DNA of 64,000 bases from Chitinophaga polysaccharea (GCF_007829335.1 NZ_VIWO01000012.1:62001-126000); one strand, 5' to 3'; shown: positions 41,682 through 50,065, counted from the stretch's first letter. The notes: a model not told the origin generated them from the letters alone. A program made the numbers and translations.

Positions 41682-42515
41682 TCATTGATATTGCTGCTGC
41701 AGGTTAAGAAGAATTTTCTTACCGGCATCGCTGAGTCCGGGCAAACTGTCGGCTGGCATAAAATGGCGTTTAAAGGCCATGATGGCAGCGGAAGAATCTT
41801 TTACATCGTACCCGATAATGCGAAGCGCTAGCAGAGGATCGAAAGATCCAGGCACTACCGTGGCGCTGGTGTCTTTATACCAGCGGCCAAAACCTTTATC
41901 AGCTAATTGTTGCCAGGGGAAAAATGCGCTGGGATCCACTTTCCTGCCGGGAGCAATATCACCATGCCCTACAAAATTAGCAGCGGGAATATTATAGCGA
42001 TGTTGGAGGGTATCCAATAACACCAGCAGGCTGTTGATCTGGGCAGAATCGAAGGGTTCTTTCCCGTTATTGTCCAGTTCTATTCCGATAGAAGAAGAGT
42101 TGATATCTGTGAGATTGCCCCATTTGGCAACGCCTCCATGCCACGCACGGAGATAATCATTCAGCAGGTGATGAATGGTACCATTACGGCATATCACATA
42201 ATGTGCACTTACCTGTGTTTTTTGCAGGGTAAATGTTTGCAGTGTTTGTTCACATGAATTCTGAGCAGTATGATGGATAATCACGAGGTTGGGTTTACGC
42301 ATATTAAAGTTTACCGTTCCCACCCAGTAGGGAGCGCTGGCGCCATTGGCGCCAGCCAATGCCCCTGGTTGCTCCCGCAATACTTTCGCGTAAGATTTAG
42401 CAATATGCCGGTATTCCCTGTTAGTACTGGCATAAGGGTTACGGGCGCAATGGGTGGCGCCCAAAACGACTGCCGCCAGGCAACTGAATCGTATGAAAAA
42501 GAAGATGGTTTTCAT
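41682..42515 (-). CDS. N-acetylmuramoyl-L-alanine amidase (Amidase_2)
   Basis: 277-residue exported amidase that cuts the bond between N-acetylmuramic acid and L-Ala in peptidoglycan or released muropeptides. The hydrophobic N-terminus ends in GATHCARN, possibly a lipoprotein Cys although the lipobox is imperfect. Amidase_2 zinc and active-site motifs are LVIIHHTAQNS (about 76-86), ISAHYVICRNG-like strand (VSAHYVICRNGTIHHLL), RAWHGG, SIGIELDNNG and FVGHGDIAPGRKVDPSAFFPW (His and Asp ligand region). AmiD-like. Starts 6 nt from the earliest possible start of the divergent acyltransferase gene. Confidence 0.9.
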   Translation of the reverse strand: MKTIFFFIRFSCLAAVVLGATHCARNPYASTNREYRHIAKSYAKVLREQPGALAGANGASAPYWVGTVNFNMRKPNLVIIHHTAQNSCEQTLQTFTLQKTQVSAHYVICRNGTIHHLLNDYLRAWHGGVAKWGNLTDINSSSIGIELDNNGKEPFDSAQINSLLVLLDTLQHRYNIPAANFVGHGDIAPGRKVDPSAFFPWQQLADKGFGRWYKDTSATVVPGSFDPLLALRIIGYDVKDSSAAIMAFKRHFMPADSLPGLSDAGKKILLNLQQQYQ

Positions 42516-42521
42516 ATACTT

Positions 42522-43559
42522 ATGTTAAAGTTTAACAAACATGCCTGGATAAAGATACTAAATGAATGGAGGAATCGTTTTTTTCACGGATACTATGAAA
42601 AGTGTGCTTTAAACCATATATTTACGTTTTCAGTAATACTTTTCGAAGTATTAAAAATCTATACCATATTGTCTGCTATCGCCTACTACTTACTGTTACC
42701 GCTGATCTACGCGTTATCGCTACTGCCATTTCGTGTACTTTACCTGGTTGCCGACACGGTATACGTGTTGTTATATTATGTGTTGGGCTATCGTAAAAAG
42801 GTAGTACTCGCTAATCTCCGGAATTCATTCCCGGAAAAAAGTGAAAAGGAAATCCATCGTATTTGCAAGGATTTTTATCATTATCTCTGCGATCTTTTCC
42901 TGGAAACATTCAAAACGCTGACCATCAGCAAAACTGCGATGGTAAAGCACTGCAGTTTTACGCCGGCAACGGTGGACCTGTTTAAGCGCCTGGCGGCCGA
43001 AAAGAAGAGCGTTGTGCTGGTAATGGGCCATAAAGGTAACTGGGAATGGGCTGGTAATACCTTTAGTATAATGTGCCCGCAACAGTTGTATGTAATCTAT
43101 CATCCGCTGGCTAATAAACATTTCAACGGTCTCATGTACAGCATGCGCACCCGTTTTGGCACTAAGCTGATTGCCATGCAGGATACGTTCCGCGACATGG
43201 TGCAAAACCGCCATGAAGTAAACGCTACCGCTTTTATTGCAGACCAGTCGCCACAGCCTAAAACAGCGCAGTGGCTTACCTTCCTGCACCAGGACACACC
43301 TGTATTTAAAGGCACGGAAAAAATAGCGCAGAAAATGAACTACCCGGTAGTGTATGTGACCGTTATACGCGAAAAAAGAGGTTACTACACCGTATCGGCT
43401 CAAATATTAACGGCTACACCAGCCGACGAAAAAGAAGGCGCTATCACCATAGCGCATACACGTAAACTGGAAGAAGATATTGTAGCGCAACCATCTACCT
43501 GGCTGTGGTCGCACAAAAGATGGAAACATAAACGGGCAGCCGTTACAACAGAATTATAA
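42522..43559 (+). CDS. LpxL-like lysophospholipid/lipid A acyltransferase
   Basis: Up to 345 residues from ATG 42522. An in-frame TTG at 42669 is also possible and would place the start directly before the membrane segment LSAIAYYLLLPLIYALSLLPF. The amidase gene leaves only 6 nt for control if 42522 is right. Family marks are RKKVVLANLRNSFPEKSEKEI, VLVMGHKGNWEWAGN (the HxxxxE/D-type acyltransferase motif: His-x4-Glu), YHPLANKHFN, FIADQSPQP and DTPVFKGTEKIA. Probably adds a secondary acyl chain to lipid A or an amino-acid lipid. A desaturase gene follows after 39 nt. Confidence 0.85.
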   Translation: MLKFNKHAWIKILNEWRNRFFHGYYEKCALNHIFTFSVILFEVLKIYTILSAIAYYLLLPLIYALSLLPFRVLYLVADTVYVLLYYVLGYRKKVVLANLRNSFPEKSEKEIHRICKDFYHYLCDLFLETFKTLTISKTAMVKHCSFTPATVDLFKRLAAEKKSVVLVMGHKGNWEWAGNTFSIMCPQQLYVIYHPLANKHFNGLMYSMRTRFGTKLIAMQDTFRDMVQNRHEVNATAFIADQSPQPKTAQWLTFLHQDTPVFKGTEKIAQKMNYPVVYVTVIREKRGYYTVSAQILTATPADEKEGAITIAHTRKLEEDIVAQPSTWLWSHKRWKHKRAAVTTEL

Positions 43560-43598
43560 GCAACACTATAAACACGATTATTTTAGAACGACATTGTT

Positions 43599-44627
43599 AT
43601 GCTGGAAGGGAAAGAACTGATCCTCGCTACCAAGCCATATGCCTGTGAAAACAGGGCTCAAAGCTGGCTATTTACGCTCTCTACATTAGCACTGCTGATC
43701 GTATCGCTTACCGGTACATTGGCATTGCCCTACCTGGCATTGAGGATACCGGCCAGCATACTGTCTGGGCTTCTGATAGTACGAATGTTTGTGATTTATC
43801 ATGATCATCAGCACCATGCTATTTTACACCACTCCGCAATCGCAGAAGCGATTATGGTAACTTTTGGCATTTATGTACTGGCACCTTCCAGTATATGGAA
43901 ACGCTCGCATGATTATCACCACAAACATAACTCTAAATTATTCAGTGCCAGTATTGGTTCGTACCCGATTATTACCCGTAAAAAATTTGAATCCGCCACC
44001 GCCGCAGAGCGACGCAGCTATCTTTTCAGCCGCCACCCGCTTACCATTGCAGCAGGCTACCTGTCAATGTTTATGCTGGGCATGTGTGTACAGTCGTTTG
44101 TAAGCAGCCCCAAAAAGCATATCGACTCTTTAATAGCGCTGCTGATCCACCTGGGCGGTAGCGTGGCTGTGTGTTATTTCTGGGGATGGGAAAGCTGGTT
44201 GCTTTTTATTGTAGTACCATTTACCATTGCCTGTGGACTGGGCGCCTACCTTTTTTATGCCCAGCATAATTTCCCCGGTGTTACGTTTAATGTGAACCAG
44301 GAATGGTGTTATGATAAAGCGGCTTTATTGTCTTCCAGCCATATGGTGATGAACCCGGTAATGAAATGGTTTACTGGTAATATTGGCTACCACCATATTC
44401 ATCACTTGAACGCCCGCATTCCTTTTTATCGCTTGCCGGAAGTGATGCAAAACATCCCGGCTTTACAGCACGCCAAAGTAACGTCCCTCGGGTTTCGGGA
44501 TGTATGTGCCTGTTTCCGGCTCAAAGTATGGGATCCGGAACAAGACAGGATGATCAGTTTAAGGGAGATACGTTCTATCAGATCGGCGTTACGGATGTCG
44601 AAGCCTGATCCTGTAATAGTTGCCTGA
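43599..44627 (+). CDS. Fatty acid desaturase
   Basis: 342-residue membrane di-iron desaturase. Three His boxes are present: HDHQHH (68-73), HDYHHKH (104-110) and HHIHH (about 272-276). There are about four transmembrane segments. It should introduce a double bond in acyl chains; position and carrier cannot be read. It lies 39 nt after the acyltransferase gene, so acyl transfer and desaturation may act on the same lipid. Its last 50 nt overlap the 3' end of the convergent DJ-1/PfpI gene. Confidence 0.92.
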   Translation: MLEGKELILATKPYACENRAQSWLFTLSTLALLIVSLTGTLALPYLALRIPASILSGLLIVRMFVIYHDHQHHAILHHSAIAEAIMVTFGIYVLAPSSIWKRSHDYHHKHNSKLFSASIGSYPIITRKKFESATAAERRSYLFSRHPLTIAAGYLSMFMLGMCVQSFVSSPKKHIDSLIALLIHLGGSVAVCYFWGWESWLLFIVVPFTIACGLGAYLFYAQHNFPGVTFNVNQEWCYDKAALLSSSHMVMNPVMKWFTGNIGYHHIHHLNARIPFYRLPEVMQNIPALQHAKVTSLGFRDVCACFRLKVWDPEQDRMISLREIRSIRSALRMSKPDPVIVA

Positions 44628-45282
44628 TAATTTTCTTCCTGGTTTCCAGCATCGGCTGGGTCAGTTCTTTCGCTTTTTGTAACACCGGCAATCCTGCTGT
44701 ATGTGGGGAACCAGCTCTGAAAGGCGGTTCAGGGTTATATTCCAATTGCAGTTGTATCATCTTGGCCATTTCCTCACCGCCTACCAGGGCTGTGAGCACT
44801 AATCCGAAATCGATGCCGGCGGTAACACCACCGCCGGTGATCCGGTTGCCATCCCGTACTACCCGTGCCTCCACAGTTTCCACCCCAAACATCCGCAATA
44901 GCTCCAGCGATCGCCAATGCGTAGTAGCTTTATAGCCGTTCAATAAACCTGCCGCTGCCAGTACCAGCGCGCCGGTGCATACCGACGCGAAATATTTTGC
45001 TTTCCCTGCCTGCTGTTGTAAAAACTGCAATACGTTGTTATTAGTCAGCAGCGCGTTGATCCCGCGACCACCCGGCACAAAAATAATATCCAGCTGAGGA
45101 CAATCCGCTATCGCTACTTCGGGCTGCAGGGTTAATCCACCTTCTGCCCGGAGCGGCGCTGTATTTTCCCCGATGATAATCACTTCAAAACACGGCGCCT
45201 TCACAAATACATCGTAAGGGCCTGTAAAATCGAGGATAGTCAGATCCGGGAAGAGGAACATTCCCACTTTTAATTTTTGCAT
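44578..45282 (-). CDS. DJ-1/PfpI family protein (isonitrile-hydratase-like)
   Basis: 234 residues of class-I-GATase fold. ATG 45282 (MQKLKVGMFLFPDLTILDFTGPYDVF) is preferred over 45420. The nucleophile elbow is ASVCTGALVLAAAGLL (Cys about 104), PGGRG precedes it, and TTHWRSLELL and TGGGVTAGIDFGL match InhA-like or AraC-N-terminal-type DJ-1 proteins. Lacking an HTH domain, it is more likely an enzyme such as an isonitrile hydratase or chaperone/glyoxalase type. Its 3' end overlaps the desaturase gene by 50 nt. Confidence 0.85.
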   Translation of the reverse strand: MQKLKVGMFLFPDLTILDFTGPYDVFVKAPCFEVIIIGENTAPLRAEGGLTLQPEVAIADCPQLDIIFVPGGRGINALLTNNNVLQFLQQQAGKAKYFASVCTGALVLAAAGLLNGYKATTHWRSLELLRMFGVETVEARVVRDGNRITGGGVTAGIDFGLVLTALVGGEEMAKMIQLQLEYNPEPPFRAGSPHTAGLPVLQKAKELTQPMLETRKKIIRQLLQDQASTSVTPI

Positions 45283-45422
45283 ACATGGAGATTTAAACGC
45301 CATACAATAATACTGCGGCCTGCTGTAAAGAGGAAGCAGCCGTTGCTGCAAGATACCATGGCCACCATTCATTGCAAAGGACAAATCCGGGAAGCCCTGT
45401 ATCGCAGTAGCATTGGCCATTT

Positions 45423-46319
45423 CTACCGGTGTTGCTCATATTTATTGATGGGAACTGCCAGACGTAATGCTGCCAGCTCACTGTCGGATAGCGCCGGCGC
45501 TGATACCGCCCGGATGGCATCTTCCAGTTGTGCGGGGGTGCGTATGCCAACAATGGCGCTGCTCACCGCAGGTTGTTGCAATACAAAGCGAAGCGCGGTT
45601 TGTGCAGCGTCTCTCTCCGGAGTGCTTTCCTGCCGGATGGCTGCCGCAGCCCCGGCCACCTCTTCTGCGGAGTAGTTGAGATAAGGAGCAGCCGGCTTAT
45701 TCACCAGCAAGCCCTTAGCGACGCTGCCCCTCGCCAGCACGCCAATATTATTCTCCAGCAACAAAGGGAATGCACTTTCTTCCGGACGCCGGTCCAGCAA
45801 GCTATATTGCATCATTACACTCACGATATGCGAACGTTGTACGTATTCGCGGATTACGTTCGGCCGGATAGATGAAATACCGTAATACCTGATTTTCCCT
45901 TGCTGCAATAACGTTTCAAAGGCTGCAATGGTGTCATCGATGGGGTCTTCGAGGGTACCTCCATGCAGCTGGTATAGGTCGATATAGTCTGTTTGCAGCC
46001 GCTTCAAACTGGCTTCTACGCAGCTGATGATATACGCTTTGCCTGGGTTCCAGTCCCAGCCACTTCCATCTGCCCTCCATTGATTCCCTACTTTGGTAGC
46101 AATCACTACATTGGATCTATGTCCCTGTAGTGCTTTTCCTACGCTCACTTCATTTTGTCCGTGATCATAGAGATCGGCTGTGTCAAAAAAATTAATGCCT
46201 TGCTCTATTGCCTGATGAATAAGGCGGGCATTGTCGACATCGCTGCCTGCAAGCGACATACAGCCAAATCCGATTTCGCTGACGGAGAGCGTTGATTTTC
46301 CGAGGAGATGATATTGCAT
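45423..46319 (-). CDS. Aldo/keto reductase
   Basis: 298-residue (beta/alpha)8 NADPH oxidoreductase. Motifs are FGCMSLAG, INFFDTADLYDHGQNEVSVGKAL with the catalytic Asp and Tyr (about 45-50), VVIATKVGN with Lys, DYIDLYQLHGG with His, and RGSVAKGLLVNKP. Substrate unknown. It is oriented away from the 1.7 kb gene-poor region; any promoter must lie between 46320 and about 46440. Confidence 0.92.
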   Translation of the reverse strand: MQYHLLGKSTLSVSEIGFGCMSLAGSDVDNARLIHQAIEQGINFFDTADLYDHGQNEVSVGKALQGHRSNVVIATKVGNQWRADGSGWDWNPGKAYIISCVEASLKRLQTDYIDLYQLHGGTLEDPIDDTIAAFETLLQQGKIRYYGISSIRPNVIREYVQRSHIVSVMMQYSLLDRRPEESAFPLLLENNIGVLARGSVAKGLLVNKPAAPYLNYSAEEVAGAAAAIRQESTPERDAAQTALRFVLQQPAVSSAIVGIRTPAQLEDAIRAVSAPALSDSELAALRLAVPINKYEQHR

Positions 46320-46698
46320 GATAACCGGTTTTTAATCTTGATACCTTAGCTAAAGTAAAGTTTTTAATGCTAAGGTTAGGTCTTCCCTGGAATGAGCATC
46401 CTTGCCTGGATTACGGATGGTGATGTTCTCCTGGGTGGTAAACGGGTAATGGGCTGTTTTGACAAACAGCCCCCATGTTAATTGTTACGTCCACCTCAAA
46501 AAAAGAAGTTGTGCGTCGTCGCCTATGCATCTGCATTTTGCAACCAGTTAAAAAGTTTGGGCTGTCTGGAAAAACAGCCCGCCGTTTTTTTAGTATGTCC
46601 GATCCATCGTATTCACTTCATGAGTAGTGTGTTTGGTTAGGAAAAATGGGACCAGCTAGACAGAAGGTCCCTTCCATTCCCAAATCAAATTCGTACTT

Positions 46699-46806
46699 AT
46701 GAAAACTCGTTCCTATATAGAAGACTACCTATGGCAGTCTGATTTTTCTATAGAAAGGGACCGTCTGGAAAAACAGTCCCTGACTTCCGAATCAATCGCA
46801 GTATAA
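46699..46806 (+). CDS. Hypothetical 35-residue peptide (doubtful)
   Basis: ATG 46699 to TAA 46806 encodes MKTRSYIEDYLWQSD and continues through hairpin D as RDRLEKQSL, ending SESIAV. Its interest is that other array copies read D-x-L-E/D-K/R-x-S in the same frame (C DQLDRRS, E DRLEKRS, F DYLDKWS, G DCLEKQS), although C and E lack a start codon. It could equally be a by-product of the RNA hairpin. No ribosome-binding or promoter signal is clear. Confidence 0.2.
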   Translation: MKTRSYIEDYLWQSDFSIERDRLEKQSLTSESIAV

Positions 46807-46865
46807 ATAGTGATTTGTATCTACACTGGGATGTTAACATATGGCGATTACGACTATATAATTGA

Positions 46866-46884
46866 CAATATGCCCGGCATATTG
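46866..46884. repeat. 19-bp palindrome inside the array
   Basis: CAATATGCC-C-GGCATATTG, perfect 9-bp arms around one base, in the spacer between hairpins D and E. Could be an operator or the base of a hairpin. Confidence 0.5.
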
Positions 46885-47426
46885 ATGTTTTCCTGATAGG
46901 GACCGCCTGGAAAAACGGTCCATCAGCTAAGCTTCCATTGTATATTGTTGCACTCCAATAAATATTGCTGAGGGGATGATAAAACAGGGGGACTACCTGG
47001 ATAAGTGGTCCCGGTCAGCAAGCGTCGCAAAGACTATTTCCTTTATCTCAATTTTCAGAAAAAGTCGGACTGCCTGGAAAAACAGTCCCTTTCAGTTGTA
47101 TGTACTATTTCCCATTATTGAAAGAAATTAGTGGTTAACAAACAATGAGGATCTTGTTGATTACTGCATGGCAGCATGCCTACATTTTGCTGTCGGTTAA
47201 CAGACAGTAAAAAGTATATAAGTATATTCCCGGTTAGTTGCCGGTTGTATATAAAAGATTCCGGTAAAATCAGTTCAGTTCAAAAAAGAAAAGTTGATGA
47301 TGATAATACCCTAGAAAAGTGCATGTTTGAAAACGTCGGCTGAATAAAAAAGACTGCATATGGGTTACGGTTTTTCGAGTAAAAAAAATGGTCAGCTGTT
47401 AAAGAGTGATGTCCCATCACAATAGG

Positions 47427-47522
47427 TGCTTGTAATGCCGTCCTGGTACATGCTTTTAAGGCTATCCTGGTACATGCCTGTAATGCTACCGTGGTACATG
47501 CTTTTAATGTTACCCTGGTACA
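47427..47522. repeat. 24-bp tandem repeat, four units
   Basis: Units at 47427-47450, 47451-47474, 47475-47498 and 47499-47522, each exactly 24 nt, with a truncated fifth from 47523. Consensus TGCTTTTAATGCTA then CCTGGTACA. The most conserved part is TGGTACATGC at the junctions. Units differ by a few substitutions and have no indels. Period 24 is close to two helical turns plus a little, and it lies 520 nt upstream of the ADP-ribosylglycohydrolase start. Confidence 0.85.
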
Positions 47523-48048
47523 TGTTTATGAGGTACTACACAGCATATTCCTATGTCACTGCGCAGCGTTGCTACAATACATCATTGTAATATTTCACTG
47601 TAATGCTTTACAACGACAATGTCCAGGAAAATTTCTGTTTGAAACACACTTGCAATAAAGTCTGCATTGGGGTTGATATCGCATATTAAAAAGCATTTTT
47701 CGGTCAGTTATTCACTATAAAATTGGTTGGTTAACCTTTGTGATAATACCGTCAATAACGATAACAAAGGATTTTTCAATGGCTACGGACAGTCTAAAAA
47801 AATAGATTTCGGGGTAATCTTTCAACGATTAATATCGTTATAATGCAAAGGTAAGGAGGAATAGCACCTGGAAAACACTTATCAACGTTATTATTTCAAT
47901 GAACGGGAATGAATATTTTCAAAAATGCTGAATAAAATGGTGATAACAGGTAAGAGAAAAAATTGTATACAGCAATACCTGGTTCTGGCAAATGAACCGT
48001 ATATTCAATGATATTTCATATGTACCTTAACGTTAGTGATCCTATCTC

Positions 48049-49002
48049 ATGCAACAACAAGTAACAGGCGCCTTTTATGGTATCGCCATAGGCGATGCGT
48101 TGGGCGTACCGGTAGAATTCAAAACGCGCAGCTATCTCTCTGAAAATCCTATTACCACATTTACAGGTTATGGTTGCTGGAATCAGCCTCCCGGCACTTT
48201 TTCAGATGATGCTTCCCTTACTTTTTGTACTGCGGAAAGCCTGATCAACGGTTACGACATTCATGCGATGGCCCAAACATTTGTGCAATGGGCGCAACAT
48301 GGATACTGGGGCGCCCACAACGAAGTATTTGATATTGGCCATACCACCCGCAGGGCGTTGCAACGCGTGGCTGCCGGCACCGATCCGCTGATCAGCGGCG
48401 GCTTTGAAGAATTCGAGAATGGCAACGGATCCCTGATGCGCATGATGCCGATAGCCTTTTACCTGTTAAACGAAAATGACATTCACCTGCGTTACCTGCT
48501 GGTAAAGGAAGTATCCGGCATCACCCACCAGCATTTCCGGTCGGTATTGGGTTGCTTTATATACGTGGAATTCCTCCGTGCCCTGGTTACCGGTAAAAGC
48601 CTGCCTGATGCCTATATCCAGATGCAACGGGCGGTGAATGCCTATCTGAGCAATCAGTCATTTAACCCCGCTGAAATCAAATACTATGAGCGCGTTTTAC
48701 AACAAAACATAGCTACCCTGTCGAACGAATGGCTATATAGCTCTGGCTATGTGGTACATACGCTGGAAAGCGCTCTCTGGTGCCTCTTACGGACAGGCAA
48801 TTACCGCGACTGTGTACTAACCGCAGTCAACCTGGGCGGAGATACGGATACTACCGCCGCAGTGGCTGGCGCTGCTGCTGGGTTGTACTATGGCATCGAC
48901 CGGCTACCGGCAGCATGGGTGCAGCAGGTGGCAAAGTCAGGGGAAATAGGGCAGCTCGCCCAACGCTTTGCTGCCACCATTAATACCGCCAGTACCCAGT
49001 AG
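48049..49002 (+). CDS. ADP-ribosylglycohydrolase family protein
   Basis: 317-residue all-helical ARH/DraG-type protein that would remove ADP-ribose from a protein, nucleic acid or small molecule. The Mg-binding and active-site motifs are IAIGDALGVPVEF (12-24), FSDDASLT (51-58) and LGGDTDTTAAVAG (about 262-274), all with metal-ligand acids intact. The family's usual GxGxxT Mg motif has D-A-S-L-T in place of D-D-T-x-M/T, a common variant. No matching ADP-ribosyltransferase gene is visible. It follows the structured 1.7 kb region. Confidence 0.92.
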   Translation: MQQQVTGAFYGIAIGDALGVPVEFKTRSYLSENPITTFTGYGCWNQPPGTFSDDASLTFCTAESLINGYDIHAMAQTFVQWAQHGYWGAHNEVFDIGHTTRRALQRVAAGTDPLISGGFEEFENGNGSLMRMMPIAFYLLNENDIHLRYLLVKEVSGITHQHFRSVLGCFIYVEFLRALVTGKSLPDAYIQMQRAVNAYLSNQSFNPAEIKYYERVLQQNIATLSNEWLYSSGYVVHTLESALWCLLRTGNYRDCVLTAVNLGGDTDTTAAVAGAAAGLYYGIDRLPAAWVQQVAKSGEIGQLAQRFAATINTASTQ

Positions 49003-49136
49003 TGTCGACCGGCGGAAACCGGCCGCATTTTTGCTTACTATCGTTTACCAGTTAAACTTTCCTCCTGTTTTCAAGTCTAATAATTGATTGAAAAATAGGA
49101 GCATTGATGAGACGATTACTACTTAATGTTAAGAAA

Positions 49137-49997
49137 ATGAAAAACAGATGCTATATACTGTTTGTGCTGATAGGCCTCTTAGGCACATTTTCAGTAAGCA
49201 GCGCTTACGCCCAGCGATATGGTGGCGGCCATGGTGGCGGCGGAAGTCATTTTGGGGGTGGTCGCTCCGGATTTGGCGGAAGTGGACGGGTATATGCCGC
49301 TCCACGCATGTCTTCTCCCCGGATTTCAGCTCCTATTAACAGAGGTTATTATCACGGTTCCGGCTATACCGGACGGGTATATGTAGGAGGACATTACTAT
49401 GGAAGACCTTACTACCGCTACAGGTACAGGTATCCTTACTATAATCCGTTCTTTCCCCCTTTAGGCTTGTATGTATCTACACTGCCTTTTGGCTATTTCT
49501 CACTGGGTGCCGCTTTCGGCCCTATGTATTACTACGGCGGTACTTATTACCAGTCTACCGGCGATGACAGGGGGTATAAAGTAGTGGAAGCCCCGGTAGG
49601 CGCAGCAGTGCCTAACCTTCCTGAGGGAGCCCAGGAAATACAGGTAGACGGAAATACCTATTATGAACTGAACGGCACCTATTACCAGGAAACCATGACA
49701 GACAACGGCAGACGTTATGTGGTGGTTGGGAAAAATGGTAAAATAGGCGACAAAACAGTGACAATCACGAACGATCAGGGAAATAATAGCAATACAGCCC
49801 CAAACAACAACACCGGCAATAACAACAATCCAGACAATGATCTGATTTCCCAGTTGCCGGACAACTGCCACACCGTGAATATCAACGGTCAACAGTACTT
49901 TTTATCACCAGACGGCATGTATTATCAACCTGTTCTAAACAGCGATAATTCTGTAGCGGGATATAAAGTGGTTGGTAAAATGAATGCCGATAATTAA
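49137..49997 (+). CDS. Exported Gly/Tyr-rich protein with DUF6515-like repeats
   Basis: 286 residues from ATG 49137 (49104 also possible). Signal peptide to about SSAYA. It continues as a Gly/His/Ser-rich segment (GGGHGGGGSHFGGG) and a Tyr/Arg/Pro-rich stretch (GRPYYRYRYRYPYYNP). Two similar blocks follow: VPNLPEGAQEIQVDGNTYYEL... and ISQLPDNCHTVNINGQQYFLS..., each ending in a YKVV/YVVV-G-K strand, with an Asn-rich linker between. The paired blocks are of DUF6515 type; function unknown. Ends at a good terminator. Confidence 0.75.
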   Translation: MKNRCYILFVLIGLLGTFSVSSAYAQRYGGGHGGGGSHFGGGRSGFGGSGRVYAAPRMSSPRISAPINRGYYHGSGYTGRVYVGGHYYGRPYYRYRYRYPYYNPFFPPLGLYVSTLPFGYFSLGAAFGPMYYYGGTYYQSTGDDRGYKVVEAPVGAAVPNLPEGAQEIQVDGNTYYELNGTYYQETMTDNGRRYVVVGKNGKIGDKTVTITNDQGNNSNTAPNNNTGNNNNPDNDLISQLPDNCHTVNINGQQYFLSPDGMYYQPVLNSDNSVAGYKVVGKMNADN

Positions 49998-50023
49998 CTA
50001 CAACAGTTATACCCTATAACAAG

Positions 50024-50053
50024 GAGCCGGTTATTAAACCGGCTCTTTTTTTT
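50024..50053 (+). terminator. Intrinsic terminator of the 49137 gene
   Basis: GAGCCGGTT (50024-50032) and AACCGGCTC (50037-50045), 4-nt loop, followed by eight T (50046-50053). Confidence 0.93.
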
Positions 50054-50065
50054 GTAGTATACCGG

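Larger units (their letters stand above)
46451..47089. repeat. Array of seven related hairpins (CTGGAAAAA loop)
   Basis: Copies at A 46451-46472, B 46559-46580, C 46648-46671, D 46757-46780, E 46899-46921, F 46989-47012, G 47066-47089. Start-to-start spacing is 78-142 nt. Stems read GGGCTG/CAGCCC in A and B; GGGACC/GGTCCC in C; GGGACcG/CaGTCCC in D; GGACCG/CGGTCC in E; GGGACTAC/GTGGTCCC in F; GGACTG/CAGTCC in G. Loops centre on CTGGAAAAA in B, D, E and G, CTGGATAAG in F, and differ in A and C. Stem positions 4-6 change together and keep pairing, which points to RNA or cruciform structure. Spacers share no obvious sequence. Copy B has TTTTTTT downstream on the plus strand; B, C, D and G have T-rich tails on the minus strand, so direction is undecided. 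Confidence 0.8.
46320..48048. other. 1.7 kb gene-poor region with structured repeats
   Basis: No conventional gene is supported across 1,729 nt between divergent genes. It contains the hairpin array (46451-47089), a palindrome (46866-46884), a small hypothetical ORF (46699-46806), the 24-bp tandem repeat (47427-47522) and a minor hairpin GGTTC/GAACC (47981-47998). A plus-strand frame of about 49 codons at 46976 spans two array hairpins and looks like chance. The rest is A/T-rich without recognisable features. Confidence 0.7.

Noticed and set aside
46451..47089. CRISPR array
   Set aside because: The repeats are not identical, spacing varies from 78 to 142 nt, each repeat is itself a hairpin with changing stem letters, and no cas gene is present.
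46976..47128. About 49-residue plus-strand ORF across hairpins F and G
   Set aside because: It spans a repeat boundary in a frame not used by other copies and has no recognisable features.
47427..47522. Replication-origin or plasmid iterons
   Set aside because: No dnaA or rep gene nearby, no cluster of TTATCCACA-like boxes, and flanking genes are ordinary chromosomal genes.
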